The position numbers and the translations under genes were made by a program. The notes beneath the pieces were generated by a model. That model was not told the DNA's origin. It worked only from the letters and a program-made list of their open reading frames with translations, and searched no databases. This document shows, piece by piece, positions 17,450 to 26,522 of a stretch of 64,000 nucleotides of DNA; the first letter of the stretch is position 1, and every line of letters begins with the position of its first letter. The stretch spans positions 1,838,041 through 1,902,040 of the forward strand of contig NZ_BPIK01000001.1 in assembly GCF_026004075.1 (NCBI RefSeq), in the 5' to 3' direction. Source of the DNA: Meiothermus sp. Lineage in GTDB: Bacteria; Deinococcota; Deinococci; Deinococcales; Thermaceae.

Positions 17450-18297
17450 AGTGGGTGGAGTGTCCACGGGACTCCTGGCAGGGTTTTGCCCGGTTTATCC
17501 CGACCGAAGAAAAGGTGAGCTATCTGCTGGAGCTGCTCGAGGCCGGTTTTACAAACCTCGACCTCACCAGCTTTGTCTCGCCCAAGTGGGTGCCCCAGCA
17601 CGCCGACGCCGAGGCGGTGCTGGCCGCCCTGCCCGCGCCGCAAGGGCGGGAGTACCTGGCTATCATCGGCAACCTGAAGGGCCTCGAGCGGGCCCGACAG
17701 GCCGCCCACCTCACCGCGGTGGGCTACCCCTTTTCCATCTCCGAGACCTTTCAGCGCAAAAACCTCAACCTGGGGATTGAGGAGTCCTGGCCGGTGTTGC
17801 AACAGCTCCTGGCCGAGGCCCAGGGGCTCAGGTTTGTGGTCTACCTCTCGATGGCCTTTGGCAACCCCTATGGCGATACCTGGACACCGGGCCTGACGGC
17901 GCAGTTTGTGCAGCGCATGCGAGCGCTACCTGGGCTGAGTGGCATCGTGCTGGCCGACACCTACGGGGTGGCCTCGGCCCAGACTATCGCCCAGACTCTG
18001 GAAGCCGTGGCCCAGGCCGGCGGGCTGGATGAGCGCCTGGGGCTGCACCTGCACAGCCGCCCGGAACACACCCTGGACAAGGTGCGGGTGGCCCTGGCGT
18101 CTGGGGTGGGCTGGCTCGAGGGGGCCCTGGGCGGAATTGGCGGCTGTCCGTTTGCCGGCGACGACCTGGTGGGCAACCTGGCCACCGAGCAGGTCTTGCC
18201 TTACCTGGCCCAGCAAGGCCGGGACACCGGGGTTGACCTGAACCGGCTGTCAGAACTCTCCAGCCGGGCCCATTTGCTCCGCACCAAGTACGCCTAG
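17446..18297 (+). CDS. Hydroxymethylglutaryl-CoA lyase-like protein
   Basis: HMG-CoA lyase splits HMG-CoA to acetyl-CoA and acetoacetate in leucine and ketone-body metabolism. The 283-residue TIM-barrel product has the N-terminal catalytic Arg region VECPRDSWQ and the mobile-loop GGIGGCPFAGDD with the conserved Cys. The metal-binding HxH is present as HLHSR, where the usual following Asp is Ser, so substrate may differ. The GTG start overlaps the preceding stop by four bases. Its stop shares CTAG with the convergent FUN14 gene. Confidence 0.8.
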   Translation: MKWVECPRDSWQGFARFIPTEEKVSYLLELLEAGFTNLDLTSFVSPKWVPQHADAEAVLAALPAPQGREYLAIIGNLKGLERARQAAHLTAVGYPFSISETFQRKNLNLGIEESWPVLQQLLAEAQGLRFVVYLSMAFGNPYGDTWTPGLTAQFVQRMRALPGLSGIVLADTYGVASAQTIAQTLEAVAQAGGLDERLGLHLHSRPEHTLDKVRVALASGVGWLEGALGGIGGCPFAGDDLVGNLATEQVLPYLAQQGRDTGVDLNRLSELSSRAHLLRTKYA

Positions 18298-18608
18298 CCC
18301 CGCCGCAGGCCCAGCAGCAAACCCGCCACAAAGGCCCCCCCAAAGGGCAGGTTGGTGGTGAGCACCCGAACCAAAGCATCCCAGGCGCTCTTGATCTGAT
18401 CCTGTTGCAATAAAGGCTCTACGTCGCGCTGGATACGCGTCCAGTCTACGTTGATGTAGCCCATCGAGGCCAGCACCTGTACCACCACAAAGATCAGGCC
18501 CAGGATGATAGCTACCCAGCGCCCCACGGTCTTGATGGCATAGCCTACGGCAAAGCCAGCTACACCCCCAAAGGTGATCTGGCCGATGTACGGTTGTATC
18601 AGTTCCAC
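18294..18608 (-). CDS. FUN14-domain small membrane protein
   Basis: This 104-residue protein has FUN14-like features: Gly-rich membrane segments (GGVAGFAVGYAIK at about 14-26 and an adjoining helix at 31-48), and a C-terminal helix (about 88-102). Bacterial function is unknown. The start is GTG, with CACAAT 6 bases upstream that could be a leaderless -10 box. It lies 36 bases downstream of the SDR gene on the same strand. Confidence 0.8.
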   Translation of the reverse strand: MELIQPYIGQITFGGVAGFAVGYAIKTVGRWVAIILGLIFVVVQVLASMGYINVDWTRIQRDVEPLLQQDQIKSAWDALVRVLTTNLPFGGAFVAGLLLGLRRG

Positions 18609-18644
18609 GTTTCCATTGTGCCACGCTCAGGCTGGACGAGTGGT

Positions 18645-19493
18645 TCAACCCTTTTTACGCATGGCCTCGAGCATATCCCACTGCTCTGGTGTTACCGCGT
18701 CCAGCACGTTGAATTCTCCGGCGTTCCAGACCGTCTCGCCTCCGTCAATGGTGATAACGTCGCCGGTGATAAAACCGGCATAGTCCGAAATTAGATACGC
18801 AGCCAGGTTGGCGAGTTCGATGTGCTGGCCCACCCGCCCCAGGGGAATCTTCTTCTCGAACATCTGGGCAATTTCCGGGGTGGGCATCAGGCGCGTCCAG
18901 GCTCCCTCGGTGGGGAAAGGCCCCGGCGCGATGGCGTTGAGGCGGATGCCGTACTTGCCCCACTCCGCGGCCAGCGATCTGGTCAGAACCACCACCCCGG
19001 CCTTGGCCGTGGCCGAGGGCACCACGTACCCCGAGCCGGTCTGGGCGTAGGTGGTGGCGATGTTGAGCATGGTGCCTTTTTGTTTCTTGGCAATCCAGCG
19101 CTTACCCACTTCCAGGGTGCAGTACACCGTACCATGCAGCACAATATTCAGAACCGCATCGAAGGCCCGGTAGGAAAGCCGCTCGGTGGGCGAAATAAAA
19201 TTGCCCGCAGCGTTGTTAACCAGCACATCAATTCGGCCAAAATGGGCCTCCACCGCATCTACCATGGTCTTTACGGCTTCGGGATCACGCACATCCACCG
19301 GTGTAGCAAATACCTCTCCTCCGGTCTGTTGCATCATCTCCTGAGCGGCCTGCGCGATGGTTTCGGCCCTGCGGCTGGTAATGGCTACCTTGGCCCCGAG
19401 TTCCAAAAAGCGCGTGCTCATCGAGCGACCGAGGCCCGTGCCGCCACCCGTAACCAGTACCACCTTATCCTTCAAAAGTCCTGGCTCAAACAT
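18645..19493 (-). CDS. SDR oxidoreductase, 2,4-dienoyl-CoA reductase-like
   Basis: The 282-residue short-chain dehydrogenase binds NAD(P)H through TGGGTGLG near the N-terminus and has VNNAAGNF. Its active-site segment SGYVVPSATAKAG resembles mitochondrial 2,4-dienoyl-CoA reductase rather than the standard YxxxK, which suggests a role in oxidising unsaturated fatty acids. I chose ATG 19493; a GTG at 19499 is possible. It lies 178 bases downstream of the thiolase gene, which supports a beta-oxidation role. Confidence 0.85.
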   Translation of the reverse strand: MFEPGLLKDKVVLVTGGGTGLGRSMSTRFLELGAKVAITSRRAETIAQAAQEMMQQTGGEVFATPVDVRDPEAVKTMVDAVEAHFGRIDVLVNNAAGNFISPTERLSYRAFDAVLNIVLHGTVYCTLEVGKRWIAKKQKGTMLNIATTYAQTGSGYVVPSATAKAGVVVLTRSLAAEWGKYGIRLNAIAPGPFPTEGAWTRLMPTPEIAQMFEKKIPLGRVGQHIELANLAAYLISDYAGFITGDVITIDGGETVWNAGEFNVLDAVTPEQWDMLEAMRKKG

Positions 19494-19671
19494 ATGCACC
19501 CCGCTGGTTCAGCTTAGAAGCGCGCGAATGCGCTCACCCTCGGTGAGACGTCATCTGCACAACGTTCTTGAAAGCAGACATCTTTTCTCTCAAACCTGAG
19601 TCTCCTTGCCTTGTCTGAAAAAGGCTGTCGCCAGCAGACTTTGACCCGAATTTGTGCATCCCAATCTGGCA

Positions 19672-20844
19672 TCAGGCTTGTGGGTACACCTCAAACACCC
19701 CAGCAGCCCCCATCCCACCACCAATGCACATGGTCACCATACCCAGCCCGCCCCCACGCTTGCCAAGTTCGTGGATAAGCTGGGTGGTGAGCTTGGCTCC
19801 GGTCGCACCCAGGGGGTGGCCCAGCGCAATGGCCCCACCGTTGACGTTGACTTTTTCGGGGTTCATTTGCAGCTCCCGCATCACCGCCAGCACCTGAGCC
19901 GCAAAGGCTTCGTTGAACTCGATGAGCTTGAGGTCGTCCAGGGCAATGCCGGCCTTCGCCAGGGCTTTAGGAACTGCCTTGATGGGGCCTACACCCATGA
20001 TGTCCGGGTCTACCCCACCCGTAGCAAAAGAGACGAACCGGGCCAGCGGCTTCAGGCCTAGCTCTCTGGCTTTGTCCGCGCTCATCACCAGCAAGGCCGC
20101 TGCCCCGTCGGAGTAGGGGGAGGCGTTACCGGCGGTCACAGTACCCCCTTCTTTGAAGGCAGGTTTGAGCTTGGCGAGGCGCTCGAGGCTGGTATCGGCA
20201 CGGGGAAGCTCGTCTTTAGCAAACAACACTTCCTCTACCTGTTTTTTGCTCCCTTTCCAGTGCACCTTTTTGACCGGGATGGGCACAATTTGCTCGTCGA
20301 AAGCACCCCGGGCCTGGGCTTCCAGGGCTTTCTGGTGGCTCCGCAGGGCCCAGGCATCCTGGTCGGCGCGGCTAATGCCCCAGCGCTCGGCCACCCGCTC
20401 GGCGGTGAAGCCCATCCCGATATAGGCTTCGGTAAGTTCGGGGTGGAGCTGGGTATGGTAGCCCGACATCGGCACCTGGCTCATCATCTCCACACCCCCG
20501 GCCAGCACCACCTCGTTCATACCCGACATAATGGCCTGGGCTGCATAGGCCACGCTCTGCAGGCCCGAGGAACAAAACCGGTTGATGGTCGCCGCCGAGA
20601 CCTCTACGGGGAAACCAGCCCGCAGCATGGAGAGCCGGGCCACGTTCAGGCCCTGGCTGGCCTCCGGCATTGCACACCCCCACTGAATGTCTTCGATGAG
20701 GGCGGGGTCTACACCGGCCTTGGCCGCCGCCGCTTTCATCACCTCAGCCGAAAGGTCGATGGGGTGCACAGTAGCCAAAGAACCGTCGCTTTTGCCGCGC
20801 GCAACTGCGCTACGAACTGCACTGACGATAACCGCTTCCTTCAT
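19672..20844 (-). CDS. fadA: Thiolase (acetyl-CoA C-acyltransferase)
   Basis: Thiolase cleaves 3-ketoacyl-CoA at the end of each beta-oxidation cycle. The 390-residue product has the nucleophilic Cys in [15 protein letters not shown], the His in [14 protein letters not shown] and the second Cys in [11 protein letters not shown] catabolic rather than biosynthetic role is inferred from the promoter: a 20-bp element identical to one before fadE lies 16 bases upstream. An AAGGAG ribosome binding site precedes the ATG. Confidence 0.93.
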   Translation of the reverse strand: MKEAVIVSAVRSAVARGKSDGSLATVHPIDLSAEVMKAAAAKAGVDPALIEDIQWGCAMPEASQGLNVARLSMLRAGFPVEVSAATINRFCSSGLQSVAYAAQAIMSGMNEVVLAGGVEMMSQVPMSGYHTQLHPELTEAYIGMGFTAERVAERWGISRADQDAWALRSHQKALEAQARGAFDEQIVPIPVKKVHWKGSKKQVEEVLFAKDELPRADTSLERLAKLKPAFKEGGTVTAGNASPYSDGAAALLVMSADKARELGLKPLARFVSFATGGVDPDIMGVGPIKAVPKALAKAGIALDDLKLIEFNEAFAAQVLAVMRELQMNPEKVNVNGGAIALGHPLGATGAKLTTQLIHELGKRGGGLGMVTMCIGGGMGAAGVFEVYPQA

Positions 20845-20860
20845 GGTTGCTCCTTAAAAG

Positions 20861-20880
20861 TTATACTGAGTCAAAGTTTA
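20861..20880 (-). promoter_or_regulatory. 20-bp regulatory element shared with fadE
   Basis: TTATACTGAGTCAAAGTTTA is identical to positions 13532-13551 before fadE, in the same orientation to its gene. TATAAC on the minus strand inside it serves as a likely -10 box, with TTTGCC 16 bases upstream. Only one half of the fadE dyad is present here. Confidence 0.65.
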
Positions 20881-21021
20881 TGGCAAAGTGATTCGGGCTT
20901 CAAGCCTCTGGCCGCTCGAGGAAGTCTATGTCGGTGTGGTGGTAGTGGTTTGGCAAGTTTACCATCATGACAGGCTAGAACACGCAACGTTGTTGGGCAT
21001 TGCTTCAAAACACGATAGGAT

Positions 21022-21534
21022 ATGAATGTGGCAGAGAAGCCTTCTACTTGGTCACAACTGCTCGTGGGCTACGGCGAAGACGCGCACCGTCTGGGTGAGG
21101 GGCGCGAGTTATGGCTGGGGGGCGTCCGAATCGAAAGTGACCGCGGCGCCATAGCGCACTCAGACGGCGATGTGCTGTTGCACGCCCTCTCCGATGCTTT
21201 GCTTTCCGCCTTTGCGTTGGGCGATATCGGCAGCTACTTTCCCGACCACGACCCCAGGTGGAAAGGCCTGGAAAGCCGGGTGATCCTCGAGGTGGTTTTG
21301 CAAAAAGTACGGGAGAGCGGCTATAGGCTAAGCCAGCTTTCGGCGGTGGTGGTGCTCGACCGGCCTAAGCTGGGGCCTCACCGCGCGACCATTCAGCAAC
21401 ACCTGGCCCTTCTGACCGGATTATCCGAAAAACGGGTGGGCCTTACCTTCAAAACCTCCGAAGGGCTGGCCCCCGACCACGCCCAGTGCCGGGCGGTGGT
21501 CTACCTCGAGCCTCTTCCCGGCAAAGAAGCGTAA
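21022..21534 (+). CDS. ispF: 2-C-methyl-D-erythritol 2,4-cyclodiphosphate synthase
   Basis: IspF forms the cyclic diphosphate in the MEP isoprenoid pathway. The 170-residue product has the zinc-binding GYGEDAHRL, the [16 protein letters not shown] motif and the C-terminal FKTSEGL, all at normal spacing. The N-terminus is about 12 residues longer than usual; a GTG at 21028 is an alternative. TTGGGC and TAGGAT with a 17-base spacer lie just upstream. It is probably monocistronic. Confidence 0.93.
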   Translation: MNVAEKPSTWSQLLVGYGEDAHRLGEGRELWLGGVRIESDRGAIAHSDGDVLLHALSDALLSAFALGDIGSYFPDHDPRWKGLESRVILEVVLQKVRESGYRLSQLSAVVVLDRPKLGPHRATIQQHLALLTGLSEKRVGLTFKTSEGLAPDHAQCRAVVYLEPLPGKEA

Positions 21535-21602
21535 AACTGGAGTTTACCAAGTGCGGCAAAGGATATCCGTTTAGTGCCCTTTGTAAGCAGCGTTGAGGGG
21601 GT

Positions 21603-22220
21603 ATGCAGCACTGGCAATTGCTCGATATTCTGGCCTGGGCTGGCCTCCTGGCTTTTGGGGTCTCGGGCGCTCTGGTAGCGGTTCAAAAGCGTTTCGATTT
21701 AGTAGGCATTATTGTTTTGACCGGGGTTACAGCCATCGGCGGAGGGGCCATTCGGGATGTGTTGGTAGGCTCGCTGCCGGCCGGCTCACTCCGTAACGAA
21801 GCAGTGTTGTGGTTGGTATTTTTGATAGCTCTCTTGGTGTGGCGGTTCAACCAGCGGCTGGGCCGGCTCGAGCGCCCCATCTACTACCTCGACACCATCG
21901 GACTCGGGCTGTTTGCCGCGCTGGGCGCCGAGCGGGCTCTGGCGTTTGGTCTGGGGTTTTGGGGTAGTGTGTTCGTGGGTACGGTTTCGGGCGTGGGGGG
22001 CGGGGTTTTGCGCGATGTGCTGGCCGGAGAAATCCCCGGTATTTTTTACCGAAACCGCGACCTCTATGCCTCGGCTGCTAGCGGCGGGGCGGCAGTGGTT
22101 TTTTTGATCTACACATTTTTACCCGCTTACTCCGCCCTGGCAGTGCTACTGGGCGCTCTGGTCACCATTGGACTGCGGCTCTCGAGCCGCTGGTTGGGAC
22201 TGCGCCTTCCCACTCCCTAA
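21603..22220 (+). CDS. TRIC-type cation channel family (UPF0126) protein
   Basis: This 205-residue protein has about seven membrane helices in two repeats, each with a Gly-rich bend and Arg-Asp: GGGAIRDVLVG and GGGVLRDVLAG. This matches the bacterial trimeric intracellular cation channel family, thought to conduct potassium or sodium. A GAGGGGGT sequence precedes the ATG. A weak terminator and the mgtE promoter follow. Confidence 0.88.
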   Translation: MQHWQLLDILAWAGLLAFGVSGALVAVQKRFDLVGIIVLTGVTAIGGGAIRDVLVGSLPAGSLRNEAVLWLVFLIALLVWRFNQRLGRLERPIYYLDTIGLGLFAALGAERALAFGLGFWGSVFVGTVSGVGGGVLRDVLAGEIPGIFYRNRDLYASAASGGAAVVFLIYTFLPAYSALAVLLGALVTIGLRLSSRWLGLRLPTP

Positions 22221-22227
22221 ACACAAC

Positions 22228-22251
22228 AAGCAAGGCCCGCTTTGCTTGCTT
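22228..22251 (+). terminator. Weak terminator hairpin
   Basis: AAGCAAG (22228-22234) pairs with CTTGCTT (22245-22251) across a 10-base loop. There is only a short T run, and the 3' arm doubles as the mgtE -35 box. Confidence 0.3.
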
Positions 22252-22274
22252 TAGAGGGCCTCGAGTGCTAGGCT
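22246..22274 (+). promoter_or_regulatory. mgtE promoter
   Basis: TTGCTT (22246-22251), a 17-base spacer and TAGGCT (22269-22274) give a likely start near 22281, leaving a leader of about 190 bases before the mgtE ATG. Confidence 0.5.
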
Positions 22275-22360
22275 ACTTTAGGCTTTGCCAAGCGGGAAAC
22301 ACTCGGGTTTGCCTGCGGGCTGCGAGCACATAGGAGGCACCGTGGAAGATCACAGTTCTA

Positions 22361-22467
22361 GTCGAAGATTTTACCCGGTGTGCTCCCACACCGAGTAATC
22401 CTCGACAAACCGTGTACCCTGCGGAGCTTCCTTCCAAGATTCGGCCTTGGCCGAAAACCGAAGGAGG
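22361..22467 (+). ncRNA. Structured mgtE leader, possible riboswitch
   Basis: A long hairpin spans 22361-22406: GTCGA/TCGAC, GATT/AATC and CGGTGTG/CACACCG with a CTCC loop. Downstream, CTTCCTTC (22427-22434) can pair with GAAGGAGG (22460-22467), the mgtE ribosome binding site, enclosing a third hairpin TTCGGCC/GGCCGAA (22440-22455). This is the layout of a translation-blocking switch. I could not match it to the known M-box magnesium riboswitch. Confidence 0.45.
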
Positions 22468-22473
22468 CCGCAT

Positions 22474-23838
22474 ATGTACGATACTGAAAGCTTGGTTGGG
22501 CTGGAAGCCCTCAAAAACGCCCTGCGCGATAGCGACGCTTTCAAGGTCAAGGCGGCGCTGGAGGAGCTATACCCGGCGCAAATTTTGGAGCATTGGTCGG
22601 AGTTTGCGCCGGAGCACCGGCTGCCCATCCTGACCCTGCTCTCCCCTGCCGAGGCAGCGGAGGTCTTCAGCCACCTCGAGGAAGCCGAGCAGGCCGAACT
22701 GCTCGAGGCCCTGCCCCCCTGGCGGGTCAAGGAGCTGCTGGAGGAGCTGTCGCTGGACGACCTGGCCGACGCCATCAACGCGGTTGAGGAGGAAAACAGC
22801 CCCGAGGCCGCCCAGGCCCTTTTGCGCCAGCTCGACCCGGAGACCCGGGCCGAAGTAGAGGAGCTGGCCGAGTACGACGAGGACGAGGCCGGCGGCATCA
22901 TGACCTCGGAGTACATCGCGGTGCGGGACTCCATGCGGGTGGAAGAGGTGTTTCGCTTCTTGAGGCGTGAGGCCCCCGACGCGGAGCAAATTTACGTGAT
23001 TTACGTGGTGGACGCTGAGGGACACCTGCAGGGGGTGCTCACTTTACGCGACCTTATTGTGGCCGACCCCAAGACCCGCGTCGCGGAGATCATGAACCCC
23101 GACGTAATTTACGTGCGCGACGACACCGACCAGGAAGAAGTAGCCCGCTTGATGGCCGACTACAACTTCACCGTGCTGCCGGTGGTGGACGAAGACAAAA
23201 AGCTGGTCGGGATTGTAACCATCGACGACGTCATAGACGTAATTGAGGAAGAAGCCACCGAGGACATCTATCGGCTGGGTGCGGTGGAGTCGCCTGAGCT
23301 GGTATACAGCAAGTCGAGCGTGTGGGAGTTGTGGAGTGCTCGAGTGCGCTGGCTAATTATTCTGATTGTAACGGGCAGCATCACCAGCACTATTTTGCAA
23401 GGCTTTGAGTCGGTGCTCGAGGCCGTTACAGCCCTGGCTTTTTACGTACCGGTGCTGGTGGGCACCGGGGGTAACACCGGCAACCAGTCCAGCACCCTGA
23501 TCGTGCGGGCTCTGGCCACCCGCGATGTGGCCTTAGGTGACTGGCTTCGCATCATGCGCAAAGAACTCGGGGTAGGTATGCTCCTGGGCCTGACCCTGGC
23601 CAGCCTGCTCACCATCAAGGTTCTGATCGATGGCCAGGTTCAACTACTGGCAGTGGTGGGTATCTCGCTGGGCCTGGTGGTGCTGTTGGCCAACGTGGTG
23701 GGGGCCATGCTGCCCCTGCTCCTGCGCCGGCTGAAGCTAGACCCGGCCCTAATCTCCAACCCCCTGATTGCCACCGTCACCGACGTTACCGGACTGGTGG
23801 TGTACCTGAGCGTGGCCCGCTGGCTATTGAAGCTATAA
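22474..23838 (+). CDS. mgtE: Magnesium transporter MgtE
   Basis: MgtE is a magnesium-gated Mg2+ channel of the inner membrane. The 454-residue product has the N-terminal helical domain with LSPAEAAEVF and acidic repeats, two CBS domains (about 125-250) and five membrane helices (about 275-452). PVLVGTGGNTGNQS and the conserved Asp in ATVTDVTGLVV are present. AAGGAGG precedes the ATG at 22474; an upstream ATG at 22447 lies inside the leader hairpin and is rejected. Its last 6 bases overlap the convergent YwiC-like gene. Confidence 0.95.
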   Translation: MYDTESLVGLEALKNALRDSDAFKVKAALEELYPAQILEHWSEFAPEHRLPILTLLSPAEAAEVFSHLEEAEQAELLEALPPWRVKELLEELSLDDLADAINAVEEENSPEAAQALLRQLDPETRAEVEELAEYDEDEAGGIMTSEYIAVRDSMRVEEVFRFLRREAPDAEQIYVIYVVDAEGHLQGVLTLRDLIVADPKTRVAEIMNPDVIYVRDDTDQEEVARLMADYNFTVLPVVDEDKKLVGIVTIDDVIDVIEEEATEDIYRLGAVESPELVYSKSSVWELWSARVRWLIILIVTGSITSTILQGFESVLEAVTALAFYVPVLVGTGGNTGNQSSTLIVRALATRDVALGDWLRIMRKELGVGMLLGLTLASLLTIKVLIDGQVQLLAVVGISLGLVVLLANVVGAMLPLLLRRLKLDPALISNPLIATVTDVTGLVVYLSVARWLLKL

Positions 23839-24633
23839 ACCCCCTCGAGCCCCCAGCGCCGTGAGCAGCACCACCCATAACCCCAGCGCCATCTGGCTCC
23901 AGCCCACCACCCTGGCCGGCACCGGAGGCTTGCTAAAGGTATAAAGCGAAAGTGGAATGAGAATAGCCAGGGCTACAACACTCAGCCAGGGAACCAGGCC
24001 CAACCCCGTTCCTGCAATGAGCACCACAACTGCGAGAGTTTCCGCAAAGTAGGCGGCTACCAGATTGACCGATTCTCCCCGGGTTCGGCGCACCTGGGCT
24101 CGAGCGTAGAAAATGGAAGCCACCGCACGGGCCGCCAGCACCAGCCAAAGCCCATAGGCCAGCCGTGGGTCTTGACCCGCGGCCAGGGCAATACTGCTAG
24201 CCATAGCACCCATCGCTACCGCGCCAGAAAGCTCGGGCAGTAGGTTTCGCCCCCGGTTGTGGGCATCAAACCAGAGCTGCACCCCCACCAACGGCAGCGC
24301 CAGCAGCAGCGGTAGCCAGAAAGGCCCGCTTGCCCACCACGCCGCCAATGTCAGACCAGCCAGGGCCAGCAGGCCGTACAGCAGGGCGAGGTTTCGGGCC
24401 AGGGCCGTGCGAGGGAATTTTTTACCCCGGCGCAGGTCGGAAAGCCAGAGCTTGAGGGGGTGGCGGGTAAAAAAGGCCGCCAGCGCGAATAGCCCCAGGC
24501 CCAGCCCGGCCCCGCTCGGGGCTACCAGCAGGCCCAGCAGGACGGGCTCGAGGGTGAAGCCCCAGCCGCCGTGTTCGCTGGGGAGGGCCACGGCCTTAAG
24601 GGAAACTTTGGGCGTCGAGATGGTGTTCATCAT
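23833..24633 (-). CDS. YwiC-like family membrane protein
   Basis: This 266-residue protein of about eight membrane segments begins with PSEHGGWGF, the signature of the YwiC-like family. In Bacillus subtilis ywiC lies by narK-fnr, so a link to anaerobic respiration is plausible but unproven. It is the last gene of a four-gene operon: its ATG overlaps the cupin stop by four bases. A second ATG at 24630 is also possible. Confidence 0.82.
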   Translation of the reverse strand: MMNTISTPKVSLKAVALPSEHGGWGFTLEPVLLGLLVAPSGAGLGLGLFALAAFFTRHPLKLWLSDLRRGKKFPRTALARNLALLYGLLALAGLTLAAWWASGPFWLPLLLALPLVGVQLWFDAHNRGRNLLPELSGAVAMGAMASSIALAAGQDPRLAYGLWLVLAARAVASIFYARAQVRRTRGESVNLVAAYFAETLAVVVLIAGTGLGLVPWLSVVALAILIPLSLYTFSKPPVPARVVGWSQMALGLWVVLLTALGARGGL

Positions 24634-24953
24634 TTTTTAGGTAACAAGATTAGCAACATTACCAAGGGACTTTCGGCCCGCACCGCATGTACCAGACCCG
24701 CGGGCATGTAGGCCAGGCTTCCAGGTTGGGCCTCGAGTTCCTCCTCGCCCAACTTCAAGCATCCCTTGCCCGAAAGAATTTGCAAAAGCGCAGGACGCGA
24801 AGCGGTATGCTCGGAAAGCTCCTGCCCAGCATCGAAGGCAAAAAGCACCACCTTGTGCCCCTGCGCGCTTTGCAGGGTGCGGCTCAGGATACCCCCCTTT
24901 GGAATGGGGGCTTCGCTCAGCAGGTCGGGGTAATAGTGCGCCGGTGTCTCCAT
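24630..24953 (-). CDS. Small cupin-domain protein
   Basis: The 107-residue product is a single cupin barrel. It has the first motif FDAGQELSEHTASRPALLQILSGKG and the second, LEAQPGSLAYMPAGLVHAV, with potential metal-binding His and Glu residues. Function is unknown; similar cupins sit beside DUF2249 and denitrification-related genes. A GGAGGT with a 5-base spacer selects the ATG at 24953; an upstream GTG would lie inside that ribosome binding site. Coupled to the genes on both sides. Confidence 0.85.
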   Translation of the reverse strand: METPAHYYPDLLSEAPIPKGGILSRTLQSAQGHKVVLFAFDAGQELSEHTASRPALLQILSGKGCLKLGEEELEAQPGSLAYMPAGLVHAVRAESPLVMLLILLPKK

Positions 24954-24955
24954 GC

Positions 24956-25333
24956 TTACCTCCACCCCAGCACCAATCTGGCTTCAGGGCTGAGCCGGGC
25001 TGGGCTCCAGGGGGGATCCCAGGTGAGTTCGACCTGCACCTGCCGAATGCCAGGTAGGGCTCGCAAGGCCGCCTCGACACCGCCCTTAATGGCATCGTGC
25101 AAGGGGCAGCCGCGGGTAGTCAGGGTCATGCGCACATAGGCTTGCGGCGGCTCCACGCGCAGTTCGTAAATCAGGCCCAGGTTGACTACATCCAGTGCCA
25201 GTTCGGGATCGTAGACCTGTTGAAGGACTTCCCAAGCCTGGGCCTCTAGGGAAGGTGCGGCCACTTGATCCAAAGACGCTACCTCTTGCGTCTCCTGAGG
25301 GGATTGCACCCTGGGAGTCTCCGATTTATTCAT
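24956..25333 (-). CDS. DUF59/MIP18-family Fe-S assembly factor
   Basis: This 125-residue protein has a low-complexity N-terminus (about 1-30) and a DUF59 domain: the [18 protein letters not shown] motif, then [14 protein letters not shown] with the conserved Cys. This family includes SufT and PaaD and helps mature Fe-S proteins. Its ATG overlaps the membrane-protein stop by four bases, and the cupin ATG follows its stop by two. It may serve the ferredoxins or other Fe-S targets of the divergent operon. Confidence 0.88.
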   Translation of the reverse strand: MNKSETPRVQSPQETQEVASLDQVAAPSLEAQAWEVLQQVYDPELALDVVNLGLIYELRVEPPQAYVRMTLTTRGCPLHDAIKGGVEAALRALPGIRQVQVELTWDPPWSPARLSPEARLVLGWR

Positions 25334-26490
25334 CTCCGTATCACCTCCTGCAAGCTATACACAAATACCAGGCTGCCCAACACCAGCAGCGCTATTGCGT
25401 GGGGCGTAAAAGGCGTGAGCAATGCCCCAACCCCCCACAGCAGCCCAGCCAGCCGGGTCGTTGAGTCGGGCAGCATATCTTTGAGCAGCGGCACCTTCTG
25501 CTTACCCACCAAAGGGGCGTAGCGGTGCGTCCAGATCAAGAAGGGGGTGATCTTGTAAAGCATGCCGGTTACCACCAGCCCCACAAACCCCAAGGCAAAC
25601 CACAAGCCCGCCACCAAGGAATGGCCCAGGCCAAAGGCTCCAGCGCAAAGCAGGAGAAAGCCCAGCCCGGCCAGGTAGTGTTGCACTCCAATATCGAGGG
25701 CTTTTTTGTTGCGCTGGGCCAGAATGTTCCAGGTATCGAACAAAGCTAGGGCCAGCCCTGCCCAGAGAAGCGCCGCCCCCAGCTCTCGCTGGAAGGCCAG
25801 CGCCAGGAGGCCCAGGTTAAAGGCCCAGAGCTGCAAACCCAGCCACCGAACGGACCCCCCATGAGAGAGGCTAAACATGCCTACTAAAAGATGGCCCACC
25901 CCCAGAATAGACAGCACAAACACGCCCACCAAGCCTGCTGCAGCGTGCCAGCCCAGCCGGGCGGGGTCGTAAAAGCCGTATCGCAGGCTCAGGGCCTGTA
26001 AAAGGCCCAGCAAAGGGGTCAACATCAGGTAAAACAGTGTCCAGGACAGGGCCGTGGCCACAGGGTTCCATCGAGGTGCCTGGCGAAAGGTTAGCACCAT
26101 TCCCAGGGTAAAGACCCCCAAACCCACCCAGGCCAGCCCACCGCCCAGCGCAATTCCCAAGGGGTTCTGTTGCAAAAAGCCCACCGCCTGAAGCGGCGTG
26201 CCCAATCCCCAAAAAAACAACGCCACATAGCCAAGGCTGGCTCGAGCCAGTGGCACCTCCAAAACCACCGGCACCAGCTGGTGCATGACCCCCATCAACA
26301 CCCCCACCCCAAAACCGAGAAAAAACAGGTGGGCAGCGGCCAGGAGTACCGGATGCCGATAGGCCCCCAAAGCCTGGGGTTCCAGCGCGACCAGTCCCAC
26401 AGCCAACAGCAGATATAAAGCTGCCAGGCCCACAAACGAGAGCGGCAGGCTCAGGGGTACGACTGCGTTCTTGGGGGCCAGCAAAGTCAT
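25330..26490 (-). CDS. Polytopic membrane protein, heme-copper-oxidase/NnrS-like
   Basis: The 386-residue protein has about 12 membrane segments. Conserved-looking His residues sit in helices: [44 protein letters not shown] and IWTHRY. This pattern recalls catalytic subunits of heme-copper oxidases and NnrS, a nitric-oxide stress protein. It is probably heme-binding, but no copper-site motif is clear. It heads a tightly coupled operon with DUF59, cupin and ywiC-like genes. TAGGCT lies 6 bases before the ATG and a 20-bp palindrome is centred about 42 bases upstream. Confidence 0.7.
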   Translation of the reverse strand: MTLLAPKNAVVPLSLPLSFVGLAALYLLLAVGLVALEPQALGAYRHPVLLAAAHLFFLGFGVGVLMGVMHQLVPVVLEVPLARASLGYVALFFWGLGTPLQAVGFLQQNPLGIALGGGLAWVGLGVFTLGMVLTFRQAPRWNPVATALSWTLFYLMLTPLLGLLQALSLRYGFYDPARLGWHAAAGLVGVFVLSILGVGHLLVGMFSLSHGGSVRWLGLQLWAFNLGLLALAFQRELGAALLWAGLALALFDTWNILAQRNKKALDIGVQHYLAGLGFLLLCAGAFGLGHSLVAGLWFALGFVGLVVTGMLYKITPFLIWTHRYAPLVGKQKVPLLKDMLPDSTTRLAGLLWGVGALLTPFTPHAIALLVLGSLVFVYSLQEVIRR

Positions 26491-26496
26491 GGTTCA

Positions 26497-26502
26497 AGCC
26501 TA
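26497..26502 (-). promoter_or_regulatory. Leaderless-type -10 box of the membrane-protein operon
   Basis: TAGGCT on the minus strand is followed by 6 bases and the ATG at 26490, identical in form to the box before the DUF2207 gene. Confidence 0.45.
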
Positions 26503-26522
26503 CGAAGGGCTTCCGCGCCCGG

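Noticed and set aside
19638-19647. ACTTTGACCC as a third copy of the fatty-acid operator
   Set aside because: Only a 10-base partial match, on the other strand and not near a promoter of a plus-strand gene.
22321-22345. Minus-strand sequence resembling the M-box conserved core (GGTGCCTCCTATG)
   Set aside because: It is on the wrong strand for mgtE and no minus-strand gene lies downstream.
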